Below are positions 55,151-64,000 of a DNA stretch of 64,000 nucleotides, one piece after another. The notes under the pieces were generated by a model that ran no database searches, was not told the origin of the DNA, and saw only the letters and a program-made list of their open reading frames with translations. Position 1 is the stretch's first letter, and every line of letters starts with the position of its first letter. This DNA is from Agapetus fuscipes (taxonomy: Eukaryota; Arthropoda; Insecta; Trichoptera; Glossosomatidae). The stretch covers positions 2,914,001-2,978,000 of the forward strand of contig OX637340.1 of assembly GCA_951799405.1 (NCBI GenBank), in the 5' to 3' direction. A program made the position numbers and the translations under genes.

Positions 55151-57005
55151 TTTCTTGTTTTTGAGTCAGATTCCAGGCTTCGCATCCGTACAACACAACT
55201 GGCCGAACAATGGAAGTGTAAATCTTGAATTTTGTGGAGCGGGATAGCCATTTTGAGCACAATAGCCCTCTAAGGCCAAAAAAAGCATTATTGCCGGAGT
55301 GAATTCGGGCATGTAATTCTGAGGATAGGATATTTTTGTCATTTATAAGGGTACCTAAGTACTTGAATGAATTGCAGTTCTTAAACTTGTAATTATCTAC
55401 ATTCAAATCTTCTTGAATATCCCGCCGCGCCATAAGTATTCAGTTTTCCCCTCATTAATTCTCAATCCTATCCTCCTTGCCATTCTCTCCATTGGTAAAA
55501 AGAGCGCCCGGAGCTGTGCAGCGTTCTCTCCCAGAAGCACCACATCATCCGCATATCCCAGCAGCCTAATGGTACTTCCTATGGGGATTCCACCATACAC
55601 AGATTTGGTTTCTCTCACGACCTTTTCCAAGGCTAGGTTGAAGAGCAATGGAGAAAGGGCGTCACCCTGCTTTAGGCCTGAACTGATCTCAAAGGGATCC
55701 GAGACCTGTCCCTGCAGCAGTATTTGAGCTTTTGAATTTTCTATGGATATCTGAACCAGTTTGATGAGTTTTCCAGGAATTCCCTAGTCTCGTAAAACGC
55801 TCCACAGCCCCAAACGATGCACTGGGTCATAAGCAGTCTTGAAGTCGACAAAAAGGCAATGAGTATCTTGAGCATATACCCACTTCTTCTCTAATATTTG
55901 CCTCAAAGAAAATATCTGATCGGTTGTGCTCCGATTCCTTCTGAAACCTGCTTGGTACTCTCCAAGAGCACATTCAGCATATGGCATAATTCTTCTTACC
56001 AGAATATTAGACAATATTTTGTATGCCGCTGGGAGAAGTGAGATACCTCTATAATTAGAGCATATCATTTTGTCTCCTTTTTTATGTATTGGACACAATA
56101 GTGCAACTTTCCAGCTATCCGGCAGTACCTCATGTTTCCAAACATCCTGATAAAGACCCCACAGAGCATTTTCTAAGGCTTCTCCGCCACATTTCAGTAA
56201 CTCAGCAGGGATATCATCGTTTCCAGGAGCTCTTGACTTCTTTAAACTCTTAATTACCTGTACTACCTCATCTCGACTTGGTGGAGGAACTTCGGGTTCT
56301 ACCGTGAGAACTCCAGATGGTTGCAAAGGATTATCCGGACTCTCACCTCGCAGCAATCCAGTGAAATGATTCTTCCACACATCAAGTATTTGATCTCGAT
56401 CAGCAATGATGTTTCCCTGTTCATCCCTTATCTGGCTACTACGCTGTTGAAATCCACACTTCGCCTTTCTGACGGAATCAAAGAATTTCCTAGAGTTCCT
56501 TCCATCCCTATTGTCACTCTCAAGCTTCTCCATCAGCCGGTTATGATGTAAGCGTTTGGCTCTCAGGAGGTTTCGTACTTGTCTTTTTCTTCCTTTCCAT
56601 TCATTCTCCAGGTTTTGGTTACTTCCTTGAAGAAGACAGTTTCTGAGTTTCTTCCACCACATAACAGCACGCCTGCATTTCTCATCAAACCATGGCTTAC
56701 TTGCATGTTGATCCATCTTCCCAATCTCCTTTTCAGCCGTTTGCTTAATGAACTGCATAATTAGCTTCCAAGACTCTTCAACCCTCAGCTGGTTTGCTGT
56801 AGGATCACTTTCTTCCACACTTGAGACTTCATCTTGAGACATCTGAAATTCCGAGTACTGGTTACTTATCACTGGCTTCAGTTATTTCTTCAGTTGCCAC
56901 CTGACTCACCCAGGTTGTGCAATTGGTCATTGATGCCTTTTCTATACCTTTCAAATCCCTCTTTATTGTTCAGGATGTCCAGATTATATCTTAGTCTTGT
57001 AGACG
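55150..57005 (-). pseudogene. RTE-like LINE, reverse-transcriptase half (minus strand)
   Basis: From the right: RYNLDILNNKEGFERYRKGI, two stops, then a long frame (56872-55784) with PWFDEKCRRAVMWWKKLRN, PAELLKCGGEALENAL, CPIHKKGDKMICSNYRGISL, YQAGFRRNRSTTDQIFSLRQ and FVDFKTAYDPVHR. After a frameshift: SGLKQGDALSPLLFNLALE and YADDVVLLGEN (active site YADD). After another: FKYLGTLINDKNILSSELHA and VRPVVLYGCEAWNLTQKQ. It stops at 55150 before the distal domain, so the 3' end is missing. At least two frameshifts. Confidence 0.85.
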
Positions 57006-57031
57006 GTTTTGATTTATTATGTTTATATTAG

Positions 57032-57292
57032 TTCCTTGACTTATAGGTTGTTATGCGGCTGACCACCCATAATATAAAAATTGGTTCACTTTGCCAATGT
57101 CACCCCTGTTTCAGGGAAGGACGGCAAGAGTTGCAAGGCTTATGTTCATTTGAGATTGGGTTTTTATATTGTAGGTCCACATGCGGCATGTGTTAGCGCG
57201 AAATTATACATATCTGCTTGTGGGAATGCATTTAGTATAAATCTTAAATGATATATATCTTTGCAGCTTAGATTAGATTAGATTAGATTAGA
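57032..57292 (+). mobile_element. AGATT-tail repeat, full copy with (AGATT)5-like tail
   Basis: GTTCCTTGACTTATAGGTTG to GCAGCTTAGATTAGATTAGA; the clearest tandem tail in the window. Confidence 0.88.
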
Positions 57293-57442
57293 TGACTCAG
57301 TATTTTTTCTTTGAAAATTGCCACAGACAGGAAGTGATCTGTGTCACAGTCTGCCCCCCGATAGCTCCGAACATCATGAATCATTCTTAGATGTGTCCTT
57401 TCAACGAGAAGGTGGTCAATTTGATTCACTGTTCTACCATGA

Positions 57443-57712
57443 GTCCGGTCGATAGCTCAGTTGGTAGAGTGCTTGCATTCCATGCCGTGAGCTCGGGTTC
57501 GAATCCTACCGAGCGCGAGGGTGTCAGAAATGATTTCCCGTTTCGGGGTTTATTTCAAACCCCAAAATAAAAATACCGGCAAGGTTTACTCAGCCTTCAC
57601 AAAAAATGAGTACCAGCTCTCTCGGGACCTGGGAAATCTCCACTTCAACTGAAGTGGTTGGCGTAAGGCCGGCCCCCTTACCTGTCAAAATAAATAGGTT
57701 CAACTCGCCACA
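57443..57712 (+). mobile_element. tRNA-derived SINE, family A, best-preserved copy
   Basis: GGTCGATAGCTCAGTTGGTA (A box), then GGGTTCGAATCCTACCG (B box). The body holds ATTTCCCGTTTCGGGGTTTA, AATACCGGCAAGGTTTACTC, CTTCAACTGAAG and GTAAGGCCGGCCCCCTTACC, and it ends AAATAAATAGGTTCAACTC. The 70-bp head folds loosely like a tRNA, but the arms are imperfect, so it is a SINE and not a tRNA gene. Confidence 0.8.
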
Positions 57713-58045
57713 TGCGAACCCTTCGGGGATAACGCGGCAAGAAGTTACACTATTTGTGTAGCTTAGTTGCGTTTTTTGCGTTGCGTACCATCATGAGACT
57801 TCCACATTCCCTTGTTGATTTCTTTGTGTGGAAAAATTGTGCCCATGATTGACATTTGTCGTGCTGAGGCAAAGTGGATGACTCTCATTAAACGAGATGG
57901 AAATCTCTCTAAAAAAAGAGATGGAAAGAATATTTTAATGAGGTTTTTGGTGAAGATGAATGTGATTCAACTGTGAAAAGAGTCAGAATTCTCTCTCTTT
58001 TTAGTCGTAATTTGCACTCTGAGATCGATCTAAATAAAATATATT

Positions 58046-58090
58046 TATGATAAAAGAAAAACAGTTTTGTTTTCGATTACGTGAGTATAT
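58046..58090. repeat. Single arm end of the 49659-49891 palindrome family
   Basis: ATGATAAAAGAAAAACAGTT then TTGTTTTCGATTACGTGAGT, matching the outer 45 bp of that palindrome. Confidence 0.7.
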
Positions 58091-59681
58091 TTTTTTTTTA
58101 ATTTATATTGATGCACTCTGGACATGGCCATAAAAACAGTTTATAAAGAAAAAAGTAAAAACCTAAAAAACATAGGTCTTGAAAATTGTTTTCATTTTTC
58201 CGCTACGATGTATTTATTACCCGTCGACATGACATCTAGAAAACGTTATACCATACTGCGCTTTTTGCGTCGTTGTGTGAGGAGCGCAGAGCCTTCGCCT
58301 ATGTATCGCGTGGGTGAAAGAGAGACAGAGTATAAACAGTTAGTGTGTTTTGGCTTGATCGACGTTTAAAAATAAATGAGACATCGTGTGTAAAGATTCA
58401 ACGACAACTGTATATATGCTATTGGAAGGTGCCCCCAAACACATTTGACATTTGTATCATCTTTTTAAGTGTGTACAAATACTGGACTAGAGAATTTTGT
58501 CGTTTTATGCGTTGCAACGTTTGTCTGTTCGAGATTCGAAAAACTTTAAATTTTGATTTTGTTCAAACGGGACAGGGCCCTTAAGGGTGATTGAGAGGTC
58601 AGCGCGCCCAACTTTGATGACCGAAATAACCCATATTTTGAATGGTAAGGTAGTATTTTTTCTCCAGTTTAAATTAACACATAAAATTAGGTATTTTTTT
58701 CCATAAAATACCAATTCAAAATAATTTTATTTACGGAGATACCTTAAATGGAGATTTCCACTGTTCTTATGAATAAATCCTAACTTTTTTTTATTTCAAA
58801 ACATTCATTTTGATTAGTTTTATTTTTTCTAGATGAAAATTATTTTTTTAAACTTTTCATTGATTTTTTATAATTATTTAAAAAGTACCCAAATTTTGCA
58901 TACGATCGTGTAGCTAAAATTGCATTATAATGGTATGTTTTCTTTTTAGGATTTGAAGTAATATTTTTTATGTTTGTAATGCAAAACTTGTTTTATTTTT
59001 TCTCCTCCAAGTAATATTTAATAATGGAAAAAGAAAGAGTTCCATACACAATTTTGACTGATTTCAGCGCCATGCGGCCGCTCCGGGAACCTTAGAAAAT
59101 AATAATTATTCGCGGAGCATTGGCAAAACAAAATTTATTTCGCTGGCTTTACAAAGTTCATATTCAAGAAAATAAAACTTAACGTTGTTACTCGAATAAA
59201 TCGTTTTGTCAAAATACATCAAAATTATAACGCAAACTTAAAGCGCTGTATAAGACCTAATAGGTTTTTTGTTTACGTTATGATTGAGTAAAAACGTAAA
59301 ATGTCATACTACATATGTGAAAAGACATAGCAACATTGACATAATATATAACTCTAATATACCTATAACTCTGCTAACACAGGAGTTCTCGTGTTTTAAA
59401 CGTAAAACATTGTTCATTTTATTATAATATATAGAAATTGAGACGCTCGTGAGAGGTGCTGCTTTATTCTTGATACATTATGTGTATGCGCCGCGGCTCA
59501 GTTAAAACGTTGACTTTCATACTTGGAGTTTAACTTTCACGCTTTGAAACCAAATAATAATACTATTATTATTACTCTATTGGGTGTATGGGAGCTTCCA
59601 AATTATTATAGAAATCGAAAACCTTTTTTGGAAATTGTAAATTATCTAGATGTTTATTTTTAAATGTTATTTGTTGTGTAT
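58091..59681. other. AT-rich stretch, nothing recognised
   Basis: 58120-58600 is open in places on plus but has no family or splice support. The rest is plain. Confidence 0.35.
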
Positions 59682-59818
59682 ATTCATTGACTTATAGGTT
59701 GATTTGCGGCTGACCACCCATGTTGTAGAAAATGGTTCTGCGTGTAAAACGTGTTGTGAGAATGCATCTAATGTGAATCCCCAATGTTGCATATCTTTAC
59801 AACTTAGATTAGATTAGA
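59682..59818 (+). mobile_element. AGATT-tail repeat with a central deletion
   Basis: The first 55 bp (ATTCATTGACTTATAGGTTG to AAAATGGTTC) are joined directly to the last third (GTTGTGAGAATGCATCTAAT to AACTTAGATTAGATT). Confidence 0.75.
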
Positions 59819-59838
59819 ATGTTATTAATTACACGCAT

Positions 59839-60088
59839 ACCTTGACTTATAGGTTGGTATGGCGCTGACCACACATACTGTAAAAAATAGTTCAGTTGCT
59901 CAATGTCACCCCTGTTCCAGGGAAGGTCGGCAAAAGTTGCAGGGCTTATGTTCATTTGAGGTTTTAATTTTTAATTACTAGTACACACTCAGCATTTGTA
60001 TGTGCGAACTTACAAGTGTCTGTTTGTGGGCATGCATTTGATATGTGTTTTGAATGTTAATATATCTTTGCACTATAGATTGCAGATT
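59839..60088 (+). mobile_element. AGATT-tail repeat, diverged full copy
   Basis: ACCTTGACTTATAGGTTGGT to CTTTGCACTATAGATTGCAG; 20 bp after the previous copy, head to tail. Confidence 0.75.
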
Positions 60089-60149
60089 ATTATTGAACTT
60101 TCGTACTTTTTTACTGTATTTGAAGAAGTTTGAAAGACATTGAATATAT

Positions 60150-60218
60150 AAATGAATATAAGCCCTACAACTTTAGCCGACCTTTCCTGACACAGGGGTG
60201 ACATTGGCAAAGTGAACC
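60150..60218 (-). mobile_element. AGATT-tail repeat, 5' fragment
   Basis: AATGAATATAAGCCCTACAA, TTTCCTGACACAGGGGTGAC and AAGTGAACC, then truncation. Confidence 0.6.
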
Positions 60219-60242
60219 GGCAAAGTTTTGCGCTTGATAACC

Positions 60243-60385
60243 ACAATCTATAATCTAAGTTGAAAAGGTATGTTAACATTTAAGATTCATATAAAGTGCA
60301 TTCTCACAAGCACACACTTGTAAAATCGCACTAACAAATGCTGCATGTGTATTTACAAATTGAAACCAAAACCTAAAATCAACCA
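60243..60385 (-). mobile_element. AGATT-tail repeat, 3' half
   Basis: ACAATCTATAATCTAAGTTG, GTGCATTCTCACAAGCACAC and ACAAATGCTGCATGTGTATT. Confidence 0.65.
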
Positions 60386-60473
60386 ATCTATCAATCGAGG
60401 ATCTGGTATATTTAGTATTTACTGGTTATATATATACATACATATATATATTTTTTTTAATTAAAAAAAAAAA

Positions 60474-60728
60474 TTGTGAAGAGGAATGCAATTCACCAAC
60501 CTATTCTGCCTGGCCAGAAACAGGTATTAATATCATCATTTAATAATTCATTATTGTTTATTATTAATGAATGATTAAATAATAATTACCCAATAGCATC
60601 TGTTGAACCAGGGTCAAAGTTAAAGTCAAGTGACCCAAGCGGGGATCGAACCAACGTTGTTCCATTCGAAACACGCTAGAAAGATCAGCCCTCTTGGCCC
60701 CCGCGGCTATAACCCCGACAAAGGATAA
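60474..60728 (-). mobile_element. tRNA-derived SINE, family B
   Basis: Read on minus: GTTATAGCCGCGGGGGCCAA, then a B-box region GGTTCGATCCCCGC, GACCCTGGTTCAACAGATGC and TTGCATTCCTCTTCACAA. The central AT-rich segment is itself a small palindrome (TTTAATAATTCATTA…TAATGAATGATTAAA). Confidence 0.7.
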
Positions 60729-60835
60729 ATTACAAGGATAAATGGTATATTTTGTGTGCTCCGCTAGCATTCGAATCCACAACCTTCCATTCAGAGTCCG
60801 AAGTGTAACTACTGCACTACGGACTGATAAGATAT
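60729..60835 (-). mobile_element. tRNA-derived SINE, family C
   Basis: Minus: GTCCGTAGTGCAGTAGTTAC, ACTTCGGACTCTGAATGGAA, then GGTTGTGGATTCGAATGCTA as a B-box region and GCGGAGCACACAAAATATAC. Abuts the family B copy. A second copy is at 61264-61402. Confidence 0.65.
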
Positions 60836-61139
60836 AAAAGAAGATAAAAAGTGATAAATAAAATGAAAATATTTTTATGGCCAAACTTTATTAATACACT
60901 GGTTTGCTATCGCTAGGACCTACACTTTGAAAATATAAAAAAAATACGTACATATATACAAAAGATCCGCATCGCACCCTTAATCGTAAAGAGCAATAAC
61001 TCCGAAATTGGGAAAATCGATTTTGATGTAGAAACGCCATAAAAATGTGAAAAGAAAAGCTGGAATGTGACAGTCGTTCAATTTGGACGAATATGAATAG
61101 GTACATTAACAAGATTAAATAATATTAGGATGATTTATT

Positions 61140-61195
61140 TGGTAAGCGTTGTTTTTGTGTGTATTACACCTCAAGAGCCCCCTGCGAGCTTGGTC
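61140..61195 (-). mobile_element. CR1-like LINE 3' end scrap
   Basis: GTTTTTGTGTGTATTACACC and TCAAGAGCCCCCTG resemble the tail at 48015-48070. Confidence 0.5.
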
Positions 61196-61263
61196 GTCGC
61201 TGTAGAAAGCGCCAATTCTCAAGCAAGACCCAGTTGTTGTAAAATTGGTCTTTGGTAAAGGCT

Positions 61264-61402
61264 TATGAATTTTTCAACCCAGCGAAGAGTAAATTTGGAA
61301 ATATAAATGTTATATTTTTGTGCTCCGCCGGGATCCGAATCCACAACCTTCCATTTACGAGTCCGAAGTGTTGCCACTGGACTACGGACCGGTCCAAGAA
61401 AT
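61264..61402 (-). mobile_element. tRNA-derived SINE, family C
   Basis: Minus: GGTCCGTAGTCCAGTGGCAA, CACTTCGGACTCGTAAATGG, AAGGTTGTGGATTCGGATCC and CGGCGGAGCACAAAAATATA. Shares body words AAATTTACTCTTCGCTGGG with no other copy. Confidence 0.65.
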
Positions 61403-62285
61403 GCCAACAACACGCGGTGTACCTAGCGGGCACCCATCCAAGTAGCATCCGCGCCCAATGTAGCTTAACTTCGGTTATCTGTAAAGAACTTTAATCTGAG
61501 TTTATTACTAAAAGTTAAGTAAATTCAAGTGATGGTAATTGCTATACAAAATTAAAGGTTGAAATCTACTTTTAGATTCATTTCTTATATTTTGAGAAAA
61601 AAAGGCCATTTTACCGGTTTTTTGTACATTAGTGCAACAAGTCAAACATGCAAAACATCAAACGTAATTTCCCATCATTCTTATTTTTGGACTTATTGTT
61701 CTTTAATTAGAAGCGTGCGATATATGAAAAAAAATATCCACATAATATATTGTGTGAGATAGACGAAACAGTGCTTTGGCATGCCTTTGTTAAAACGACA
61801 AAACATGCTCTGGGCACACGTTCCTCGTGTCGATTCAAAATGCAAAAAAAGTTAAATAATTCTAACATAGAATAATACTTGTGTCAAATCATTTCTTTTT
61901 GCAATTTTTGATGCATAACTTACTATATGAGCCATGCGGTCGTAAATACTCAACAATAGCGTTTAAACACAAGTTTATAAAAACTAAAACGCTCGCTAAG
62001 AGTGTCAAGATAATTTACATTATTTTTTTATGAAACGTAATGCTTGAGTAAGAACATTAAGTTATATACTTCAGCAACGACATCTGGCCATGATCAGTCA
62101 AAGTTATTTGACATAAAATTACGATTTTAGTTTCATAAAACTTATTAAAGAGGTTCTTTAGTCCCGATATTAATAATCTTCTTAAGCTCTCGTATAACCT
62201 TAAGCAGCAGAGCCAAGCATAGGGAAAATCGATTGCGGTGCTCCATTTATATTTAAGATAAAAAAATCGGCTATGTAACGTCACT
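61403..62285. other. AT-rich stretch, nothing recognised
   Basis: No gene or known repeat was found. Confidence 0.35.
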
Positions 62286-62560
62286 CATCTAATCTATTCT
62301 AAGTTGCATGGATATAATTGTTACATTTGGAATTCACATTAAGTGCATGCCCACAAGCAGACACGTATAAGTTCACACTTGCACATTCTGCGTGTGAACC
62401 TACAACATAAAAACCCAAATCTCAAATGAACATACACCCTGCAACTCTTTGCTGACCTTCCCTGAAACAGGGGTGACATTGGCAGAGTGAACCATTTTCT
62501 ATTTATAGTTGGTCAGATGCATATTGACCTATACAAGAAAAGAATATAAACAATAAATTA
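62286..62560 (-). mobile_element. AGATT-tail repeat, full copy
   Basis: CTAATCTATTCTAAGTTGCA through CTGAAACAGGGGTGACATTG to ATGCATATTGACCTATA. Confidence 0.8.
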
Positions 62561-63291
62561 AATTTTATAATCATACAATTAAAGAACTAATCTATAAAAT
62601 TCACTATACTCTTTGAGCAAAGTGAAGAAATAAATGTATTCCAAACAATCAGGAATATTTTTAATGTAACCGCACTGTGAAACGTATGCAGTTGGGGAAA
62701 ATGCTTCATACAATATGATACACTTAAGTGTTTTTTCAACTATCTCCATAAAAGTGTTTAATTTATGTTGAATTTTTGACTCCCTGTCCTGTCTTTATCC
62801 CAGCCAAGTGAATTCACATTTTTTCCCCACATTTAAAATGTGCTCTATCCATTATTTCAATAAGTGAAAGTTTTAGGTAGTGCACACGGAACATTTTCTA
62901 TTGACAACAAAATTGTAAGTCGCACGGCCGGGTTAGGTAAAAGGCAAACATTTTGTTTATCTTGGTTGCTTTGGACCATTGTCACATAGAAGACAGACGT
63001 TTAACCGCCGAGAAAAAAACTATCTTAAAAATTTGTGGTGAGTATATAATTTTACAGAAATGCGTTTTTTGAAAAAACAACTATATTATGTATATTTTAA
63101 TTAAAAGTATGTTTCAATAAAAGGTTTTAATAATAATAATATATTTCAATATGGTCTTCTAGTTGTGACCTACGAACTTTCGTTTATCGTATTTTTGCGT
63201 ATAGTGCGGGATATAAAAGCTTTCTTACATTTCTAAAATTCAACTTGAAATACTTGAATAACATTTTTTAATTTGGAACTTTTGTCTAGGC
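62561..63291. other. AT-rich stretch, nothing recognised
   Basis: No exon or repeat family was seen. Confidence 0.35.
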
Positions 63292-63846
63292 CAGGGGTCG
63301 GCAACCTTTTGAGTCGGAAGAGCCAAAAATTACAATTTTCAAATTTCAAAGTTTTTCCTTGACTTATAGGTTGGTATGAGGCTGACCACCCATACTGTAA
63401 AAAATGGTTCACTTTGCCAATGTCGCCCCTGTTTCAGGGAAGGTCGGCAAGAGTTACAGGGCTTATGTTCATTTAAGATTGGGTTTTTATATTGTAGTTC
63501 CACATGCGGTATGTGTGAGCGCGAAATTATGCGTGTCTGCTTATGGGAATGCATTTGATGTGAATCTCAAATGATACATATCTTATTTTGGATTTGGATT
63601 TGTAAAGAGCCACAAATGTTTTTTTGCTAACAATAAATAGCGTCGATGGGGCGGGGGGAGGGTGGGGGGTGAAAAGCGAGTACAAGTAGCGGAGAGATCG
63701 TTAATCGATTCAGAACGATTTAGTTTTTTTCGATCAGAAGTATAATTCTGTGTTTTTTTTATATTTGCGTATGAAGCTAAAGAGCCGTAACTTCACACCC
63801 AAAGAGCCGCATGTGGCTGGTGAGCCGCAGGTTGCTTACCCCTAAC
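63292..63846. mobile_element. hAT-like non-autonomous DNA element hosting a nested repeat
   Basis: Left end CAGGGGTCGGCAACCTTTTG with AGAGCCAAAAA. Right end AAAGAGCCGCATGTGGCTGG, TGAGCCGCAGGTTGC, TTACCCCTA. AGAGCC…GGTTGC…CCCCT ends are typical of hAT elements. No 8-bp target duplication could be made out. The AGATT-tail repeat lies inside. Confidence 0.6.
63355..63596 (+). mobile_element. AGATT-tail repeat nested in the hAT-like element
   Basis: TCCTTGACTTATAGGTTGGT to GATACATATCTTATTTTGGATTTGG; the tail has drifted from AGATT to GGATTT. Confidence 0.8.
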
Positions 63847-63878
63847 CAAACCGATATCGATCCACCATATTTGTAAAA

Positions 63879-64000
63879 AGTCCGGTCTATAGCTTAGTTG
63901 GTAGAGTAACTGCATTCCATGCCGAGAGAATCCCACTGAAGTTGTCAGAAATTATTTCTCGTTTCAGTGTTTATTTCTTACCCAAAATAAAATACCGGCA
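63879..64000 (+). mobile_element. tRNA-derived SINE, family A, cut by window end
   Basis: GTCCGGTCTATAGCTTAGTT, TTGCATTCCATGCC-like AACTGCATTCCATGCCGAGA, TTTCTCGTTTCAGTGTTTAT and AAATACCGGCA. The B box is damaged. Confidence 0.7.

Noticed and set aside
57443..57520. A functional tRNA gene (A and B boxes present)
   Set aside because: Stems do not pair well, the region continues into a 200-bp conserved body, and three relatives exist: a SINE.
6408..63558. Small proteins [24 protein letters not shown] repeated on both strands
   Set aside because: They are translations of the AGATT-tail repeats and have no independent gene support.
1..64000. CRISPR array or prokaryotic operon
   Set aside because: Repeats are dispersed and on both strands, and the genes have introns; the window is eukaryotic.

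Overview
This is an AT-rich, intron-rich, repeat-dense eukaryotic nuclear window, most likely from an insect or a close arthropod relative. The support is spliceosomal introns with GT/AG borders, animal-type CDC40 and MRI1 proteins, and a mixture of RTE-like and CR1/L2-like LINEs, tRNA-derived SINEs, a Ty3/gypsy element and several TIR elements. Short TAGGTACC-like words recall Lepidoptera and some Hemiptera, but this does not settle the order. Nothing bacterial, no CRISPR array and no canonical tRNA or rRNA gene was seen.

Region 1 (about 5.9-22.8 kb) holds two conserved housekeeping genes, divergently arranged with only 658 bp between their start codons. CDC40/PRP17, a spliceosomal WD40 protein, is on the minus strand. 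Nine exons could be joined by eye (about 517 codons). The last 55-60 codons are not found and probably lie left of base 1. MRI1 (methylthioribose-1-phosphate isomerase, methionine salvage) is on the plus strand. It has seven coding exons with consistent phases, giving 357 aa, and looks complete. A CR1-like LINE of about 2.4 kb sits in its last intron, ending only about 35 bp before the final acceptor.

Region 2 (about 24.1-64 kb) has no confidently recognised host gene. A possible first coding exon (signal peptide, phase-1 donor) lies at 24591-24651; if real, the rest of the window could be its first intron. The region holds a complete, apparently young Ty3/gypsy element (35375-40412; both 233-bp LTRs read as identical; 5-bp target duplication; one intact 1338-codon gag-pol frame) inserted into an older LINE relic. 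It also holds an RTE-like LINE split into opposite-strand halves (54.35-57.0 kb), two inverted copies of a 257-261 bp MITE, a 770-bp TIR element with repeated internal motifs, palindromic elements and a hAT-like relic.

The dominant repeat of the whole window is a roughly 240-bp sequence beginning near CTTGACTTATAGGTTGG and ending in an AGATT-type tail. About 27 full or partial copies occur on both strands. Five copies extend upstream into the C-terminal codons of a LINE ORF, so the family is best read as 5'-truncated LINE 3' ends. Many small open frames in the window are read-through of these repeats and are not genes.
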